64,000 nt of DNA from Gracilimonas sp040877545 (GTDB taxonomy: Bacteria > Bacteroidota > Rhodothermia > Balneolales > Balneolaceae). A model generated the notes under the pieces. That model was not told the DNA's origin and ran no database searches. It saw only the letters and a program-made list of their open reading frames with translations. The stretch covers positions 1 through 64,000 of the forward strand of contig JBBDNN010000089.1 in the NCBI GenBank assembly GCA_040877545.1. Direction: 5' to 3'. The position numbers and the translations under genes were made by a program. This document shows positions 1 through 7,701 of the stretch, piece after piece (within the stretch, counting starts at the first letter, position 1; every line of letters starts with the position of its first letter).

Positions 1-76
1 TCTTCCCATCATTGAATTCTATCTCGATTTTATAATCACTGATATAATCCGCTCTTTTAATCCATGTAGTATCCAT
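1..76 (-). CDS. DUF2442 domain protein, 5' part only
   Basis: The N-terminal 25 codons of a protein that runs off the left edge. The visible start reads MDTTWIKRADYISDYKIEIE and continues FNDGK, which matches the N-terminus of DUF2442 proteins (a short beta-rich domain, usually 75-100 residues). It starts 5 bp after the stop of the DUF4160 gene on the same strand. DUF4160-DUF2442 is a recurrent gene pair that is often listed as toxin-antitoxin-like, but its biochemical role is not established. The family call rests on only 25 residues. Confidence 0.7.
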   Translation of the reverse strand, partial: MDTTWIKRADYISDYKIEIEFNDGK

Positions 77-81
77 AATCG

Positions 82-339
82 TTATGTTAAAGGTTCAATC
101 GGTTTTAGAGGTACTCCTTGTTGAGCCAACTCCCAATCTTCCAGTAATTCCTCTTTGTGAAGCTCCATCCATTCAAATACAAGTTTTAGTGCTCTGTTAG
201 GCATATATCCTTGTACAATTTCATCCTTAATATTAATCACAGCTCGATACTCTCCATATACAACGTGAAAATGAGGTGGATTGTGATCTTTAAAAAACAT
301 TTGGATAGTGATGCCATAAAAGCTTGAAATGGTTGGCAT
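82..339 (-). CDS. DUF4160 domain protein
   Basis: An 85-residue protein spanning a complete DUF4160 domain. The family hallmark is visible near residues 13-28: MFFKDHNPPHFHVVYG, a histidine-rich segment. It is followed by an acidic strand and a C-terminal helix with WELAQQG. No signal peptide or membrane segment. It forms a two-gene unit with the DUF2442 gene 5 bp downstream on the same strand. The pair behaves like a small toxin-antitoxin-type module in many genomes. That role is inferred from gene pairing, not demonstrated by residues here. It lies directly beside an attC-like palindrome, so it is probably a mobile cassette. Confidence 0.85.
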   Translation of the reverse strand: MPTISSFYGITIQMFFKDHNPPHFHVVYGEYRAVINIKDEIVQGYMPNRALKLVFEWMELHKEELLEDWELAQQGVPLKPIEPLT

Positions 340-396
340 TTTTATTTTAATATCGAATTAAGGATTGGCTTTAACAAGTAGGATTTTACATAAGGG

Positions 397-528
397 GTAT
401 AACGGTCAAGTAAAAGAGCAGTAGCGGATTTCGAAGCGATTACCTGTCCGCCACCACAAAAGTTTATTAAATATACAGACCTTCGATTTACCACTTCACC
501 CGCTATTGCTCTTATACAATGTTGGCAT
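397..528 (-). repeat. attC-like imperfect palindrome (gene-cassette recombination site candidate)
   Basis: A ~130-bp imperfect inverted repeat between the DUF4160 and DUF262 genes. The arms are TAAAAGAGCAGTAGCGG at 411-427 and CCGCTATTGCTCTTATA at 500-516, pairing at 15 of 17 positions. An inner pair is TCGAAG 431-436 with CTTCGA 481-486. Read on the minus strand, it starts with ATGCCAAC immediately after the DUF262 stop and ends with GTTATAC at 403-397. The start of the DUF262 unit (minus strand from 2307) reads ATGTTGGCAT, the exact complement of ATGCCAACAT here. In integron cassettes the inverse core site is likewise complementary to the first bases of its own cassette. The core sequences deviate from consensus GTTRRRY/RYYYAAC, so the assignment is by geometry. 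Confidence 0.5.
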
Positions 529-532
529 TTCG

Positions 533-2269
533 TTATTTTTTTTCGTCCTCAATTAATTCCGCTTCTAAATATTTTATGTCGATTTTATCGAAACTCCATT
601 TTTGGATAGCAAAATCTATTATTTTCTTATGTCGTTTTTCGATTGACTCTGTTTTCCAAAAAAACGATTCATTTTCAGATGTCACAAAATCTTTAATCTC
701 TGCTTGTTGATTCAAAAGTGGGTTTGCTTTGTATGAGTTAAGCTTTTCTTTGAAAGCCTTATTTCCAATTGATGCGTTATGTGAGCCTGAAATGAGCATT
801 AGATTTCCCAAACTATTTAAATGCTTGGACACGAAATCTTCAGAATACTCACGGTCTTCATTCAAGTCGTATCCTGTCGCTATTGGCTCTCCGTCTGTAG
901 GTGTTTGCGGTGAAATATGCTCTATTTGTTCATTCTCTAGGCTAAAGTTTTTGATACTATACCCTTTATTCTGAATTGAGTTTTCATATTCCCAAAGCAA
1001 ATAGTTCAAAACTTTGTTTCCATACATTCCTCCATTCAAATAGTTTTTTGTGTTTGTATCACTCCAATACCAAGATTCATTCAATTTGCTTTTTATCTCT
1101 TGCTTTAGATTAATTAAATCCCCTTTAAAATTGAGAAGAATTGAATTTAAACGCTCTTGAATATTGGCTCTGCTATTTATCAATCTTGCTCGAAATGTTA
1201 AAACTTCAAGTATGTTAAACAGCGTGTTCAATTTTGTGTTATCATCTCCAAAGTACTTATAACCCCTAATTACGAACGGGTAGATAAAAGCAGGTGCATT
1301 TATTTTAGAAAGCTTTTTAGCATAAAAATTATCCGAGTTTTCAAACTTTTTCATATTTGAGAAAGAAGTGTGAAGCTCGGAAATGTATTTTTTAATCCAA
1401 TCTATCTTGTCATCTGATTTCTTAAAAACTTCTTTAACATCTTCTAGTGTCCTGTAATTGTAGCCTTTGATATAAGCGTTATTATGGTAGATTAATACAC
1501 TATCTTCATTTAGTTTTTTGAAATCATTGATTATTAAATAAATCAATTTGAAAATATTTGATACATTTTCAATGTTTGATTCCGTTTGTTCAGGGTCGCT
1601 ATAAACGTACATTTGGTACATAAAGTAAGATTTGATTTTTTCCATATTTGTCAAATCTTTACCTCTGTTATTCTCCAATTCAAACATTAATGCAGAATCC
1701 TTTTTACCCTCTAACTCAATAATTGTGAGGTCAGTCGTTTCAATTTTTGTAAGAACTCTAAGCAAAATGTCCGTTGTCAATTTATCTAGTTCAGTGATGA
1801 AAAAGGCTTTTGCCTCCTTTATCCTTACTTGTGAGGGTGTATTTGTTTCAAATTTCTTTTGATTGTCAATAATTAATGAATCAAAACAAGCTCTATCATA
1901 TTCGACTGGGCGTAATTTTATATTCCCACTATTTTTAAGGAAAATATTTTCTTTAGTTTGAAAGTCGAAATCTTCAAGCTCTTTTTCTCGCTTTTTTAGA
2001 ACGTTCAAAATTGAGCGAATGAAAATGGTCAAGGTAGTTAATCTCTGTTGTCCGTCAATAATTTCATACTTAACATCTTTCTTGACAGTCTCTAAAAGGA
2101 TATTTCCGTAGAAGTAGTTATTCTCCCCTTCAATTTGTTCCAACAGGTCGGTTAGGAAAGTTTGCCATTGGTCTTTCTCCCAAGAATAAGCTCTTTGATA
2201 AACTGGAATTTCAAATGATTTTTGAGAGCTATCAAAAAGTCCTAATGTTGTCTTTCTGTAAAAATCCAT
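533..2269 (-). CDS. DUF262/DUF1524 protein, GmrSD-like (probable defence nuclease)
   Basis: A 578-residue protein with the architecture of fused GmrS-GmrD type IV restriction enzymes. The N-terminal DUF262 (ParB/sulfiredoxin-like nucleotide-using) domain shows IPVYQRAYSWEKDQW at 21-35, DGQQR at 72-76 and FELENNRGKDL near 196-206. The C-terminal DUF1524 HNH-type nuclease domain shows EHISPQ at 450-455 (His451), LGNLMLI near 487-493 and GNKAF at 502-506. Family members cut modified phage DNA using NTP; that activity is inferred here. The gene reads visibly more A+T-rich than its chromosomal neighbours. It is bracketed by inverted copies of ATGTTGGCAT (519-528, 2298-2307), consistent with arrival as a cassette. 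The start at 2269 gives the expected N-terminus. Confidence 0.88.
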   Translation of the reverse strand: MDFYRKTTLGLFDSSQKSFEIPVYQRAYSWEKDQWQTFLTDLLEQIEGENNYFYGNILLETVKKDVKYEIIDGQQRLTTLTIFIRSILNVLKKREKELEDFDFQTKENIFLKNSGNIKLRPVEYDRACFDSLIIDNQKKFETNTPSQVRIKEAKAFFITELDKLTTDILLRVLTKIETTDLTIIELEGKKDSALMFELENNRGKDLTNMEKIKSYFMYQMYVYSDPEQTESNIENVSNIFKLIYLIINDFKKLNEDSVLIYHNNAYIKGYNYRTLEDVKEVFKKSDDKIDWIKKYISELHTSFSNMKKFENSDNFYAKKLSKINAPAFIYPFVIRGYKYFGDDNTKLNTLFNILEVLTFRARLINSRANIQERLNSILLNFKGDLINLKQEIKSKLNESWYWSDTNTKNYLNGGMYGNKVLNYLLWEYENSIQNKGYSIKNFSLENEQIEHISPQTPTDGEPIATGYDLNEDREYSEDFVSKHLNSLGNLMLISGSHNASIGNKAFKEKLNSYKANPLLNQQAEIKDFVTSENESFFWKTESIEKRHKKIIDFAIQKWSFDKIDIKYLEAELIEDEKK

Positions 2270-2599
2270 ATTTTATTTGTGTCGTTTTTTATAATGAATG
2301 CCAACATCGGCATATCACCAATGCTATTCATTTTATCCTTGCTTCATGCACAAGTATTGTTCATGATATTCTTTAAATAATAGGAGTAACAGGAAGATCG
2401 GCTTTTATCATATTCACCTTTGCCTGCCCGAATAAGAAGAAACAGTTATTCATTAAATTCCCCGATTCCCGAATACTCCCCGGATAATATTCCAATCCAA
2501 CCAGTAAACCAAATACGAACCTGTTTCTGTTAATGTTATGTGGAGTGACTGTAGTTCGCTATGCATAGACGCTCCACTCAGAATGACAGGCTGTGCCTT

Positions 2600-2628
2600 A
2601 AACAACAAAAGCCGCGCAGGCGCGGCTA
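2600..2628 (-). terminator. Rho-independent terminator of the udg-mtaB transcript
   Basis: A GC-rich hairpin, AGCCGCGC 2610-2617 with GCGCGGCT 2620-2627. On the minus strand it is followed by TTTTGTTGTTT. It lies about 85 bp beyond the stop of the uracil-DNA glycosylase gene, in the right orientation to end that transcript. Confidence 0.65.
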
Positions 2629-2656
2629 AGAAGCTTCTCAAATTCCACTGTCACAC

Positions 2657-2676
2657 TAAAAGGAGCGAAGCTCCTC
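2657..2676 (-). terminator. Hairpin after uracil-DNA glycosylase, weak terminator
   Basis: A perfect 6-bp stem, AGGAGC 2661-2666 with GCTCCT 2670-2675. The loop reads TTC on the minus strand. Only four T residues follow on that strand. It sits 35 bp past the glycosylase stop and may act with the stronger hairpin downstream. Confidence 0.4.
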
Positions 2677-2710
2677 AAAATTCTGACTCCTGACTACAGA
2701 ATTTTGAATC

Positions 2711-3493
2711 CTACTTCCCTGCAAGCTCATCATACCTTTTCCGCAGCAACTGCACATCTTCCCAGGTTGGACGTTTCCAGTTTGGGTTTCGGAGTAGTGC
2801 AGCAGGATGGTAAGTCACCATAAGTTCTCGCCCGTGAAAAGCATGAAATTTTTGGCGCATATTTTTGAGTGCTTCATCTTTTCCAAGAAGAGTAGTGCCG
2901 GAAACTTTGCCCACACAAAGGATGAGTTTGGGATCGATCAGTTCTATTTGCTTCAAAAGGTAAGGGAGGCTTTTTGCACGCTCTTCCGCCGTCGGGTTGC
3001 GGTTATCAGGTGGACGATGTTTTAAAATATTGGCAATATAGATTTCATTCCGTTTAAAATTTACCGCCTCCATAATTTTATCCAAAAGCTGTCCGGCACG
3101 GCCAACAAAAGGCTCGCCCTGTTTATCCTCATTTGCACCGGGTGCTTCGCCTACAATCATTAAATCAGCGTTTGGATTTCCAACACCGAAAACCAAATTT
3201 GTATTTTCGAGATCGGTTCTTAATACCTCCGACTTTTCACAAAGTGCTTTTAGTTCATCACAGGTTTTACAATTAGCTATTAATTCGGCCGGGTCAGACA
3301 TACGTTCAATTTGGGGTGAATTTTCTTTTTCTGTAGCAATGGAGGCTGAATTGGAAGTGATTTCTTCTTCGATTTCTTTTGCTTGAGAAGGGGCTTCGGA
3401 GCTTGTTGTAGCAGTAGAGAAATCACCGAACATTTGCCGTTGCTGTTCAATAAATTTTGAGGCGCGATCAATAAAATTCTTCAGTTCAGGCAT
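2711..3493 (-). CDS. Uracil-DNA glycosylase, family 4/5-like
   Basis: A 260-residue enzyme that removes uracil from DNA in base-excision repair. Residues 1-70 are a low-complexity Glu/Ser-rich extension. The catalytic domain has GEAPGANEDKQGEPFVGRAG at 115-134 and the late loop HPAALLR at 229-235, both diagnostic of [4Fe-4S] family 4 glycosylases. Of the four cysteines that normally hold the cluster, Cys75 and Cys78 (CKTC) are present. The usual KCRPP cysteine is His159 (KHRPP) and the usual CxPYL cysteine is Ser175, so cluster binding is doubtful or different. Its start overlaps the mtaB stop by 8 bp, implying translational coupling. Confidence 0.88.
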   Translation of the reverse strand: MPELKNFIDRASKFIEQQRQMFGDFSTATTSSEAPSQAKEIEEEITSNSASIATEKENSPQIERMSDPAELIANCKTCDELKALCEKSEVLRTDLENTNLVFGVGNPNADLMIVGEAPGANEDKQGEPFVGRAGQLLDKIMEAVNFKRNEIYIANILKHRPPDNRNPTAEERAKSLPYLLKQIELIDPKLILCVGKVSGTTLLGKDEALKNMRQKFHAFHGRELMVTYHPAALLRNPNWKRPTWEDVQLLRKRYDELAGK

Positions 3494-4832
3494 CGGAAAT
3501 GAGTTCCTTTATTACTTTTTCTTCTGAAATTACTTCTTTTGGAAGTTGCCCAAAATGATAGCCTTCTTTACCGGGCTTGCCAATTTTTATCTGCTGTATT
3601 GTATTAGCCAAACGCGGACTGTATGGAACGGCAACACGAATATAATTATCAGTCCAGCCCTGGATAAAACCATTTTTGTTCTCTTCCTCAAAAAGGGCAG
3701 GACGAGTGTCACCAATCCATTTACTGTTAAATTCAAAACGTTTTTTGGAAGACAGGCGCCGCAGTTTGTGCGTTCTTTTTTTACGAACCTGATGATCGAT
3801 TACAGGATTTAAACTCAAGGCATGAGTATTTGGCCGCTCGGAATAGGTAAAAACGTGCAGGTATGAAATATCAAGGCTGTCTATGAAATCAAAAGATTCC
3901 TGAAAGAATTCTTCGGTTTCGCCGGGATGGCCGGTAATCACATCTACCCCGATGCAGGCATCTGGCATCAATTCCCGGATTAATTCTACACGCCCACGAT
4001 ATAAATTGGATGTATAGCGGCGGCGCATCAATTTCAGCATTTCATCGCTTCCGCTTTGCAGGGGGATGTGGAAATGAGGTTGTAATTTTTTGGATTCAGC
4101 AGCGAAATGAATAATCTTTTCATTCAGTAAATTCGGTTCGATGGAGGAGACACGAATTCGCTCTAAACCTTCCACCAAGTCCAAAGCTTGCAGGAGCTGG
4201 TAGAAATTCTCATCGGTACCATAGCCGAAGTCACCGGCATTCACACCGGTTATTATTACTTCCTTAAATCCTTCACCCACCAGTTGTTGAGCATTTCGTA
4301 CAACCGTTTCAATTTTGGCACTTCGACTCTTTCCACGCGCGAGGGGGATGGTGCAAAAGGAACATTTATAATTACAGCCATCCTGAATTTTCAGGAAAGC
4401 GCGGGTGCGGTCATCCGAAGAAAAAGCATTGTGAAAATCTACCGCTTCATTTACATCGGTATTGTGGATGATTGTTTTTTCCTGTTTGGCGAAATCATCA
4501 AATAAATCGAGGAGTTTGAATTTATCTTTGGCACCCAGAACCACATCTACGCCTTCAATTTCGGCTATTTCTTCGGGTTCAAGCTGAGCGTAGCAGCCCA
4601 CCACCGCCACAAAAGCATCTGGGTTTCGGCGTAATGCCTGTCGTACGGTTTGCCGGCACGCACTGTTGGCATTATTGGTAACAGAGCAGGTATTTACAAT
4701 ATAGATATCGGCTTTTTCATCAAATTCCCCAATCTCAAAACCCTCGTTAGCAAAATCCCTTCGCATGGAGGAGGTTTCGGAGAAATTGAGTTTACAGCCT
4801 AAAGTTTCAAACGCTACTTTTTTCATAGCCAA
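3486..4832 (-). CDS. mtaB: tRNA (N6-threonylcarbamoyladenosine(37)-C2)-methylthiotransferase MtaB
   Basis: A 448-residue radical-SAM methylthiotransferase that converts t6A37 to ms2t6A in tRNAs reading ANN codons. The N-terminal UPF0004 domain begins FETLGCKLNFSE and supplies Cys13, Cys49 and Cys80 for one [4Fe-4S] cluster. The radical-SAM motif CNYKCSFC (Cys153, 157, 160) supplies the second. The C-terminal part fits a TRAM-like RNA-binding domain. FETLGCKLN distinguishes MtaB from MiaB and RimO. It is the upstream member of a two-gene unit with the uracil-DNA glycosylase, which it overlaps by 8 bp. TsaB, needed for the t6A precursor, is also encoded in this window. Confidence 0.93.
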   Translation of the reverse strand: MAMKKVAFETLGCKLNFSETSSMRRDFANEGFEIGEFDEKADIYIVNTCSVTNNANSACRQTVRQALRRNPDAFVAVVGCYAQLEPEEIAEIEGVDVVLGAKDKFKLLDLFDDFAKQEKTIIHNTDVNEAVDFHNAFSSDDRTRAFLKIQDGCNYKCSFCTIPLARGKSRSAKIETVVRNAQQLVGEGFKEVIITGVNAGDFGYGTDENFYQLLQALDLVEGLERIRVSSIEPNLLNEKIIHFAAESKKLQPHFHIPLQSGSDEMLKLMRRRYTSNLYRGRVELIRELMPDACIGVDVITGHPGETEEFFQESFDFIDSLDISYLHVFTYSERPNTHALSLNPVIDHQVRKKRTHKLRRLSSKKRFEFNSKWIGDTRPALFEEENKNGFIQGWTDNYIRVAVPYSPRLANTIQQIKIGKPGKEGYHFGQLPKEVISEEKVIKELISDA

Positions 4833-4950
4833 AAGATAGGAATAATAGAAAGGTGAATCGACCTAAGATTTTGGCAGGTTTTATCTGATATTTGCAGATT
4901 ACATGAGTGGGAGAATAGTGTTTGGATAACTCATCAGGCGTTCAATCTAA

Positions 4951-5820
4951 TTAATCACCCAAACTAAACAGCCGGTTTATATTAAAACCAATCCGAAAGT
5001 CAAGATCAGTAATATCGGTGTTGGTTCGGGCAAGCAGGTGTTGTTCGGTGAACCACTGGCCGGACATCAGGAAGATTTGGAACACGTGTCCGCCGGTGTC
5101 AATTTCAAGAGAAAGTGCTGCATGATTTGTTGTGCCCGAATTTCGGTTTCCAAGAACCGGCAGATATTCAAAAGCGAGAGCATTTCTGTTATTCCATTTA
5201 TAACGAGTACCTAACCCCACAGCAAAAAGCGTATGATTTTGCTCTTCATTTTCCACTTCTATGACTGTTGTATTAAAATGGGAAATCATCGGGGTTATTT
5301 GAAGGCTGAACTGATCGGTGAATTTACGGGCAATCATCACAGAGCCTAAGTAATTCAGCCTTTCCTGAAAGGTAAAATCGAACCGATTTTCTTTTTGGGT
5401 GTTTACTCCAACATTTGCCTTAAGCGCTATTTGAACAGGTACTTTATCTGATTGCAGCTGTTGCAGTACAAGATATTTTAGGCGTACATCTACATTATTT
5501 TCCTGGCTGGTTCTGCCGATACCAATATCCAGTTTATCTGTGAGGCCGTAGTCAATGCCCAACCGTACGGTAGCTCCTACATCCAATCCAAAAAAGTCAT
5601 CAACCCCACCCGATATCAAACCAAAATTATGCATTACTGTGGTGTTGAGGTTTTTGTGAGGAAGATTGGTTACTGTACTCATTCCAACAATACTAGCAGC
5701 CAGGAAAATATCTTCAACCGGACCATCTTCTACGGCTCGTTTTCTTTCCATCTGGGCTAATAAAAGTTGTGGTGTGATCAGTATTAGAATTGCGAATAGA
5801 ACTGTTTTCTTTTGATACAT
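4951..5820 (-). CDS. DUF5777 family outer-membrane beta-barrel protein
   Basis: A 289-residue protein with a Sec signal peptide (LFAILILITPQLLLAQ, cleavage near residue 22). It is followed by alternating amphipathic strands typical of a small outer-membrane barrel. The segment around residues 38-75 (FLAASIVGMSTVTNLPHKNL then HNFGLISGG) matches the DUF5777 family. Function is unknown. It is the last gene of a tight minus-strand trio with YceI (5-bp gap) and a cytochrome lipoprotein (2-bp gap), a grouping seen widely in Bacteroidota. That suggests a shared envelope or redox role, but nothing more specific can be read from the sequence. Confidence 0.8.
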   Translation of the reverse strand: MYQKKTVLFAILILITPQLLLAQMERKRAVEDGPVEDIFLAASIVGMSTVTNLPHKNLNTTVMHNFGLISGGVDDFFGLDVGATVRLGIDYGLTDKLDIGIGRTSQENNVDVRLKYLVLQQLQSDKVPVQIALKANVGVNTQKENRFDFTFQERLNYLGSVMIARKFTDQFSLQITPMISHFNTTVIEVENEEQNHTLFAVGLGTRYKWNNRNALAFEYLPVLGNRNSGTTNHAALSLEIDTGGHVFQIFLMSGQWFTEQHLLARTNTDITDLDFRIGFNINRLFSLGD

Positions 5821-5825
5821 ATCAG

Positions 5826-6368
5826 TTAATCATCTTCGGGTTTTAGGAGAGCTTCGATTTCAATTTCTTGTTCCTGATCAACTTTTACAAAAAGCAGGCT
5901 GGGAGGTTCTATGTCATAATCTGCAAGCAACAAAATCCAGCCAGCTTTCAGTAGCAACCCTTCATCGGTCATTTGGAGAGTGCCTTCAACTTCAATTTCA
6001 TTTTCAACACCATGAATGGTGAAATTTCCCACAGCTCTCACCGGCTGCTCTTCGGTGGTTGTTGAATCGAAATCTGATTGCAATTCTCCATAAAATTCAG
6101 CAAATGGATATTCCTCGGTTTCCAGGGTTTCCCTCATATCGCGATCTCGCTTTCCGATGCCCGTTTCCAGAGTTTCCAGGTCAAGGTAGAAATCTAAAAT
6201 ATTCTCCTCGAGATTAATCATACCAGTTAAATGTTCAGAGGTGCCGCTGAATGTATGGAGAGGGACCCTTGAATGAAAAACTGCTGTACCGTTTTCTGTG
6301 TAATAAGATTGTGAGACAGCATTCTGATTTAGAGAAAAAAGTAAAATTAGGCTCAGGAGATATTTCAT
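5826..6368 (-). CDS. YceI family periplasmic lipid-binding-like protein
   Basis: A 180-residue protein with a signal peptide (LLSLILLFSLNQNAVSQ) and a YceI beta-barrel domain. Visible family features are VFHSRVPLHTFSGTSEHLTG, the RDRDMRETLETEEYPFAEF segment and the FTIHGVENEIEVEGTL strand pair. YceI proteins bind isoprenoid-like lipids such as ubiquinone precursors in the periplasm; the ligand here is unknown. It sits between the cytochrome-type lipoprotein and DUF5777 genes with gaps of 2 and 5 bp, so the three are almost surely one operon. Confidence 0.88.
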   Translation of the reverse strand: MKYLLSLILLFSLNQNAVSQSYYTENGTAVFHSRVPLHTFSGTSEHLTGMINLEENILDFYLDLETLETGIGKRDRDMRETLETEEYPFAEFYGELQSDFDSTTTEEQPVRAVGNFTIHGVENEIEVEGTLQMTDEGLLLKAGWILLLADYDIEPPSLLFVKVDQEQEIEIEALLKPEDD

Positions 6369-6370
6369 TA

Positions 6371-6784
6371 TCAGTTATTTTTTGCTCCGCCTTCAATCCA
6401 GGCTTTTATTTTATTGATTTCTGTTACTGAAAGTGGGGGGTTGTTGAAAGGCATGCGGTCTCCATTTCGTGGATTTGGTTCAATTTTATTTACAAGTGGA
6501 CTGTTCTCAGGTTCTCCCGGCACTATAATTTCGGTTCCATATTGATCTCCGCTACTATTTATTACTGCATTGTAGGAAGATAAGTTCACACCATTTGTTG
6601 TGTTACTAATATGGCACCCGCTGCCACCACAAGAAGTATTAAAAATGGGCTGAATATCTGCTTCGTAACTGATGTCTTCCGGGTTAAAAATTTCGCCTTC
6701 TGAGACATCTTCAATATTTTGAATACAATTAGAAAAAAACAAAAAAACGACTAGTATTAAGAAGAAAGATAAATTTGGCGTCAT
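6371..6784 (-). CDS. c-type cytochrome-domain lipoprotein with CX4CH motif
   Basis: A 137-residue lipoprotein. The signal sequence ends in lipobox FSNC (Cys20). The mature part has ADIQPIFNTSC, then the haem-type motif CGGSGCH, a CX4CH rather than the usual CX2CH, then a late segment NGDRMPFNNPPLS whose Met could be the axial ligand. The C-terminus IKAWIEGGA is typical of short cytochrome c domains in Bacteroidota and Planctomycetes. It leads a trio with YceI and DUF5777, and its start faces the divergent HD-domain gene. Haem attachment through the longer spacing is inferred. Confidence 0.8.
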   Translation of the reverse strand: MTPNLSFFLILVVFLFFSNCIQNIEDVSEGEIFNPEDISYEADIQPIFNTSCGGSGCHISNTTNGVNLSSYNAVINSSGDQYGTEIIVPGEPENSPLVNKIEPNPRNGDRMPFNNPPLSVTEINKIKAWIEGGAKNN

Positions 6785-6893
6785 GATTGTTAGCCTCTCT
6801 TAACTTTTAAGTTCAGCGGGGTTAAATAATTTAATTGAATGTTAAATGATTTCGTTTCACTAATGCAAATTAAAAATTGAAAGAATAGATAAA

Positions 6894-7454
6894 ATGGCAG
6901 AACAGGATAGAGAAAAATCGCGAAATTTGATGCAATCTTACATTGAAAATGAAAGTCTCCGGAAGCATTCGGTAATGGTTGCCGGAGCCATGGAAGCCTA
7001 TGCTAAAAATTTGGGTAAACATGAGGCAGAAATCGATAATTGGTGGACAGCCGGACTGCTGCATGATTTAGATTGGGAAAAATATCCTGAAGAACATCCC
7101 AATAAAGCGGTTAAAGAAATTTTGCCCGAAGAGGGATATTCGGAGGAAATAATTGAAGCTATTCGCGCACATGCTCCCGAACGTACAGGTAAAGAGCCTG
7201 ATAGTGAAATGGAACGCTACCTTTTTGCATGTGATGAGTTATCAGGATTTATGAATGCCGTTTCTTTGATGCGGCCCAATAAATTTGAGGATATGAAAGT
7301 GAAATCAGTTACAAAAAAACTTAAAGATCAGAATTTTGCGGCAAATGTTCCGCGGAAGGATATCAGGGAAGGGGCAAAGTTGATTGGAAAAGAATTATCC
7401 GAGCATATCGCCTTTTTGATTGAGGTTTTTAAAACAAAAAATGAGGAAAAATGA
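6894..7454 (+). CDS. HD-domain metal-dependent phosphohydrolase
   Basis: A 186-residue cytosolic protein with an HD domain. The first metal histidine is His25 (LRKHSVMVA) and the HD pair is His57-Asp58 in AGLLHDLDWEK. A further conserved-looking histidine is in IRAHAPERTG, followed by DELSGF with the late Asp. Such small stand-alone HD proteins are phosphohydrolases with unknown natural substrates. It is transcribed divergently from the cytochrome trio and ends 37 bp before a strong terminator, so it is probably monocistronic. Confidence 0.85.
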   Translation: MAEQDREKSRNLMQSYIENESLRKHSVMVAGAMEAYAKNLGKHEAEIDNWWTAGLLHDLDWEKYPEEHPNKAVKEILPEEGYSEEIIEAIRAHAPERTGKEPDSEMERYLFACDELSGFMNAVSLMRPNKFEDMKVKSVTKKLKDQNFAANVPRKDIREGAKLIGKELSEHIAFLIEVFKTKNEEK

Positions 7455-7490
7455 ATTGGGAGGACCATTGATAAAATCTGGTAAAGAAAT

Positions 7491-7520
7491 AAACCCGGGC
7501 CTTTCAGAACCCGGGTTTTA
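7491..7520 (+). terminator. Rho-independent terminator after the HD-domain gene
   Basis: A perfect 9-bp stem, AAACCCGGG 7491-7499 with CCCGGGTTT 7510-7518, with a 10-nt loop. It ends in a short T run and lies 36 bp past the HD-domain stop. Confidence 0.75.
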
Positions 7521-7701
7521 TGTAGGGCATTTGGTGCTTATGCAGCATCAAAAGCTCTTTTTCTCTTCGCTGAATAATTACGATGGCAGATATAGAATGT
7601 TTCGGGATTATAGGCGTTAAAGCCTCCGGGGAGAGGAGATCTTCGGCAACAAAAAAACGAAATGGAAATACAACTATTAACTTCTATTTGTATCTTTAAG
7701 G

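Larger units (their letters stand above)
2270..2710. other. Intergenic region with cassette boundary, repeat fragment and terminators
   Basis: A 441-bp gap without a convincing gene. At 2298-2307 lies ATGCCAACAT, the outer boundary of the DUF262 cassette. 2537-2590 holds an imperfect repeat in which a GTGGAG near 2541 faces CTCCAC near 2573, followed by TCAGAATGACAG; such segments are common dispersed intergenic repeats in this phylum. Two hairpins at 2600-2628 and 2657-2676 are listed separately. A 10-bp inverted repeat, CAAAATTCTG 2676-2685 with CAGAATTTTG 2697-2706, lies just beyond the glycosylase stop. Short open frames here look random. Confidence 0.5.

Noticed and set aside
332..339. 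GTTGGCAT at the DUF4160 start, as a further cassette core site
   Set aside because: It is simply the complement of the start codons for Met-Pro-Thr, typical of this family, and no palindrome adjoins it.
2453..2641. 62-residue open frame in the gap left of the glycosylase
   Set aside because: It overlaps the terminator hairpin and a dispersed repeat and has no recognisable protein features.
7420..7620. 66-residue frame after the HD-domain gene
   Set aside because: It runs straight through the terminator hairpin at 7491-7520 and lacks a family signature.
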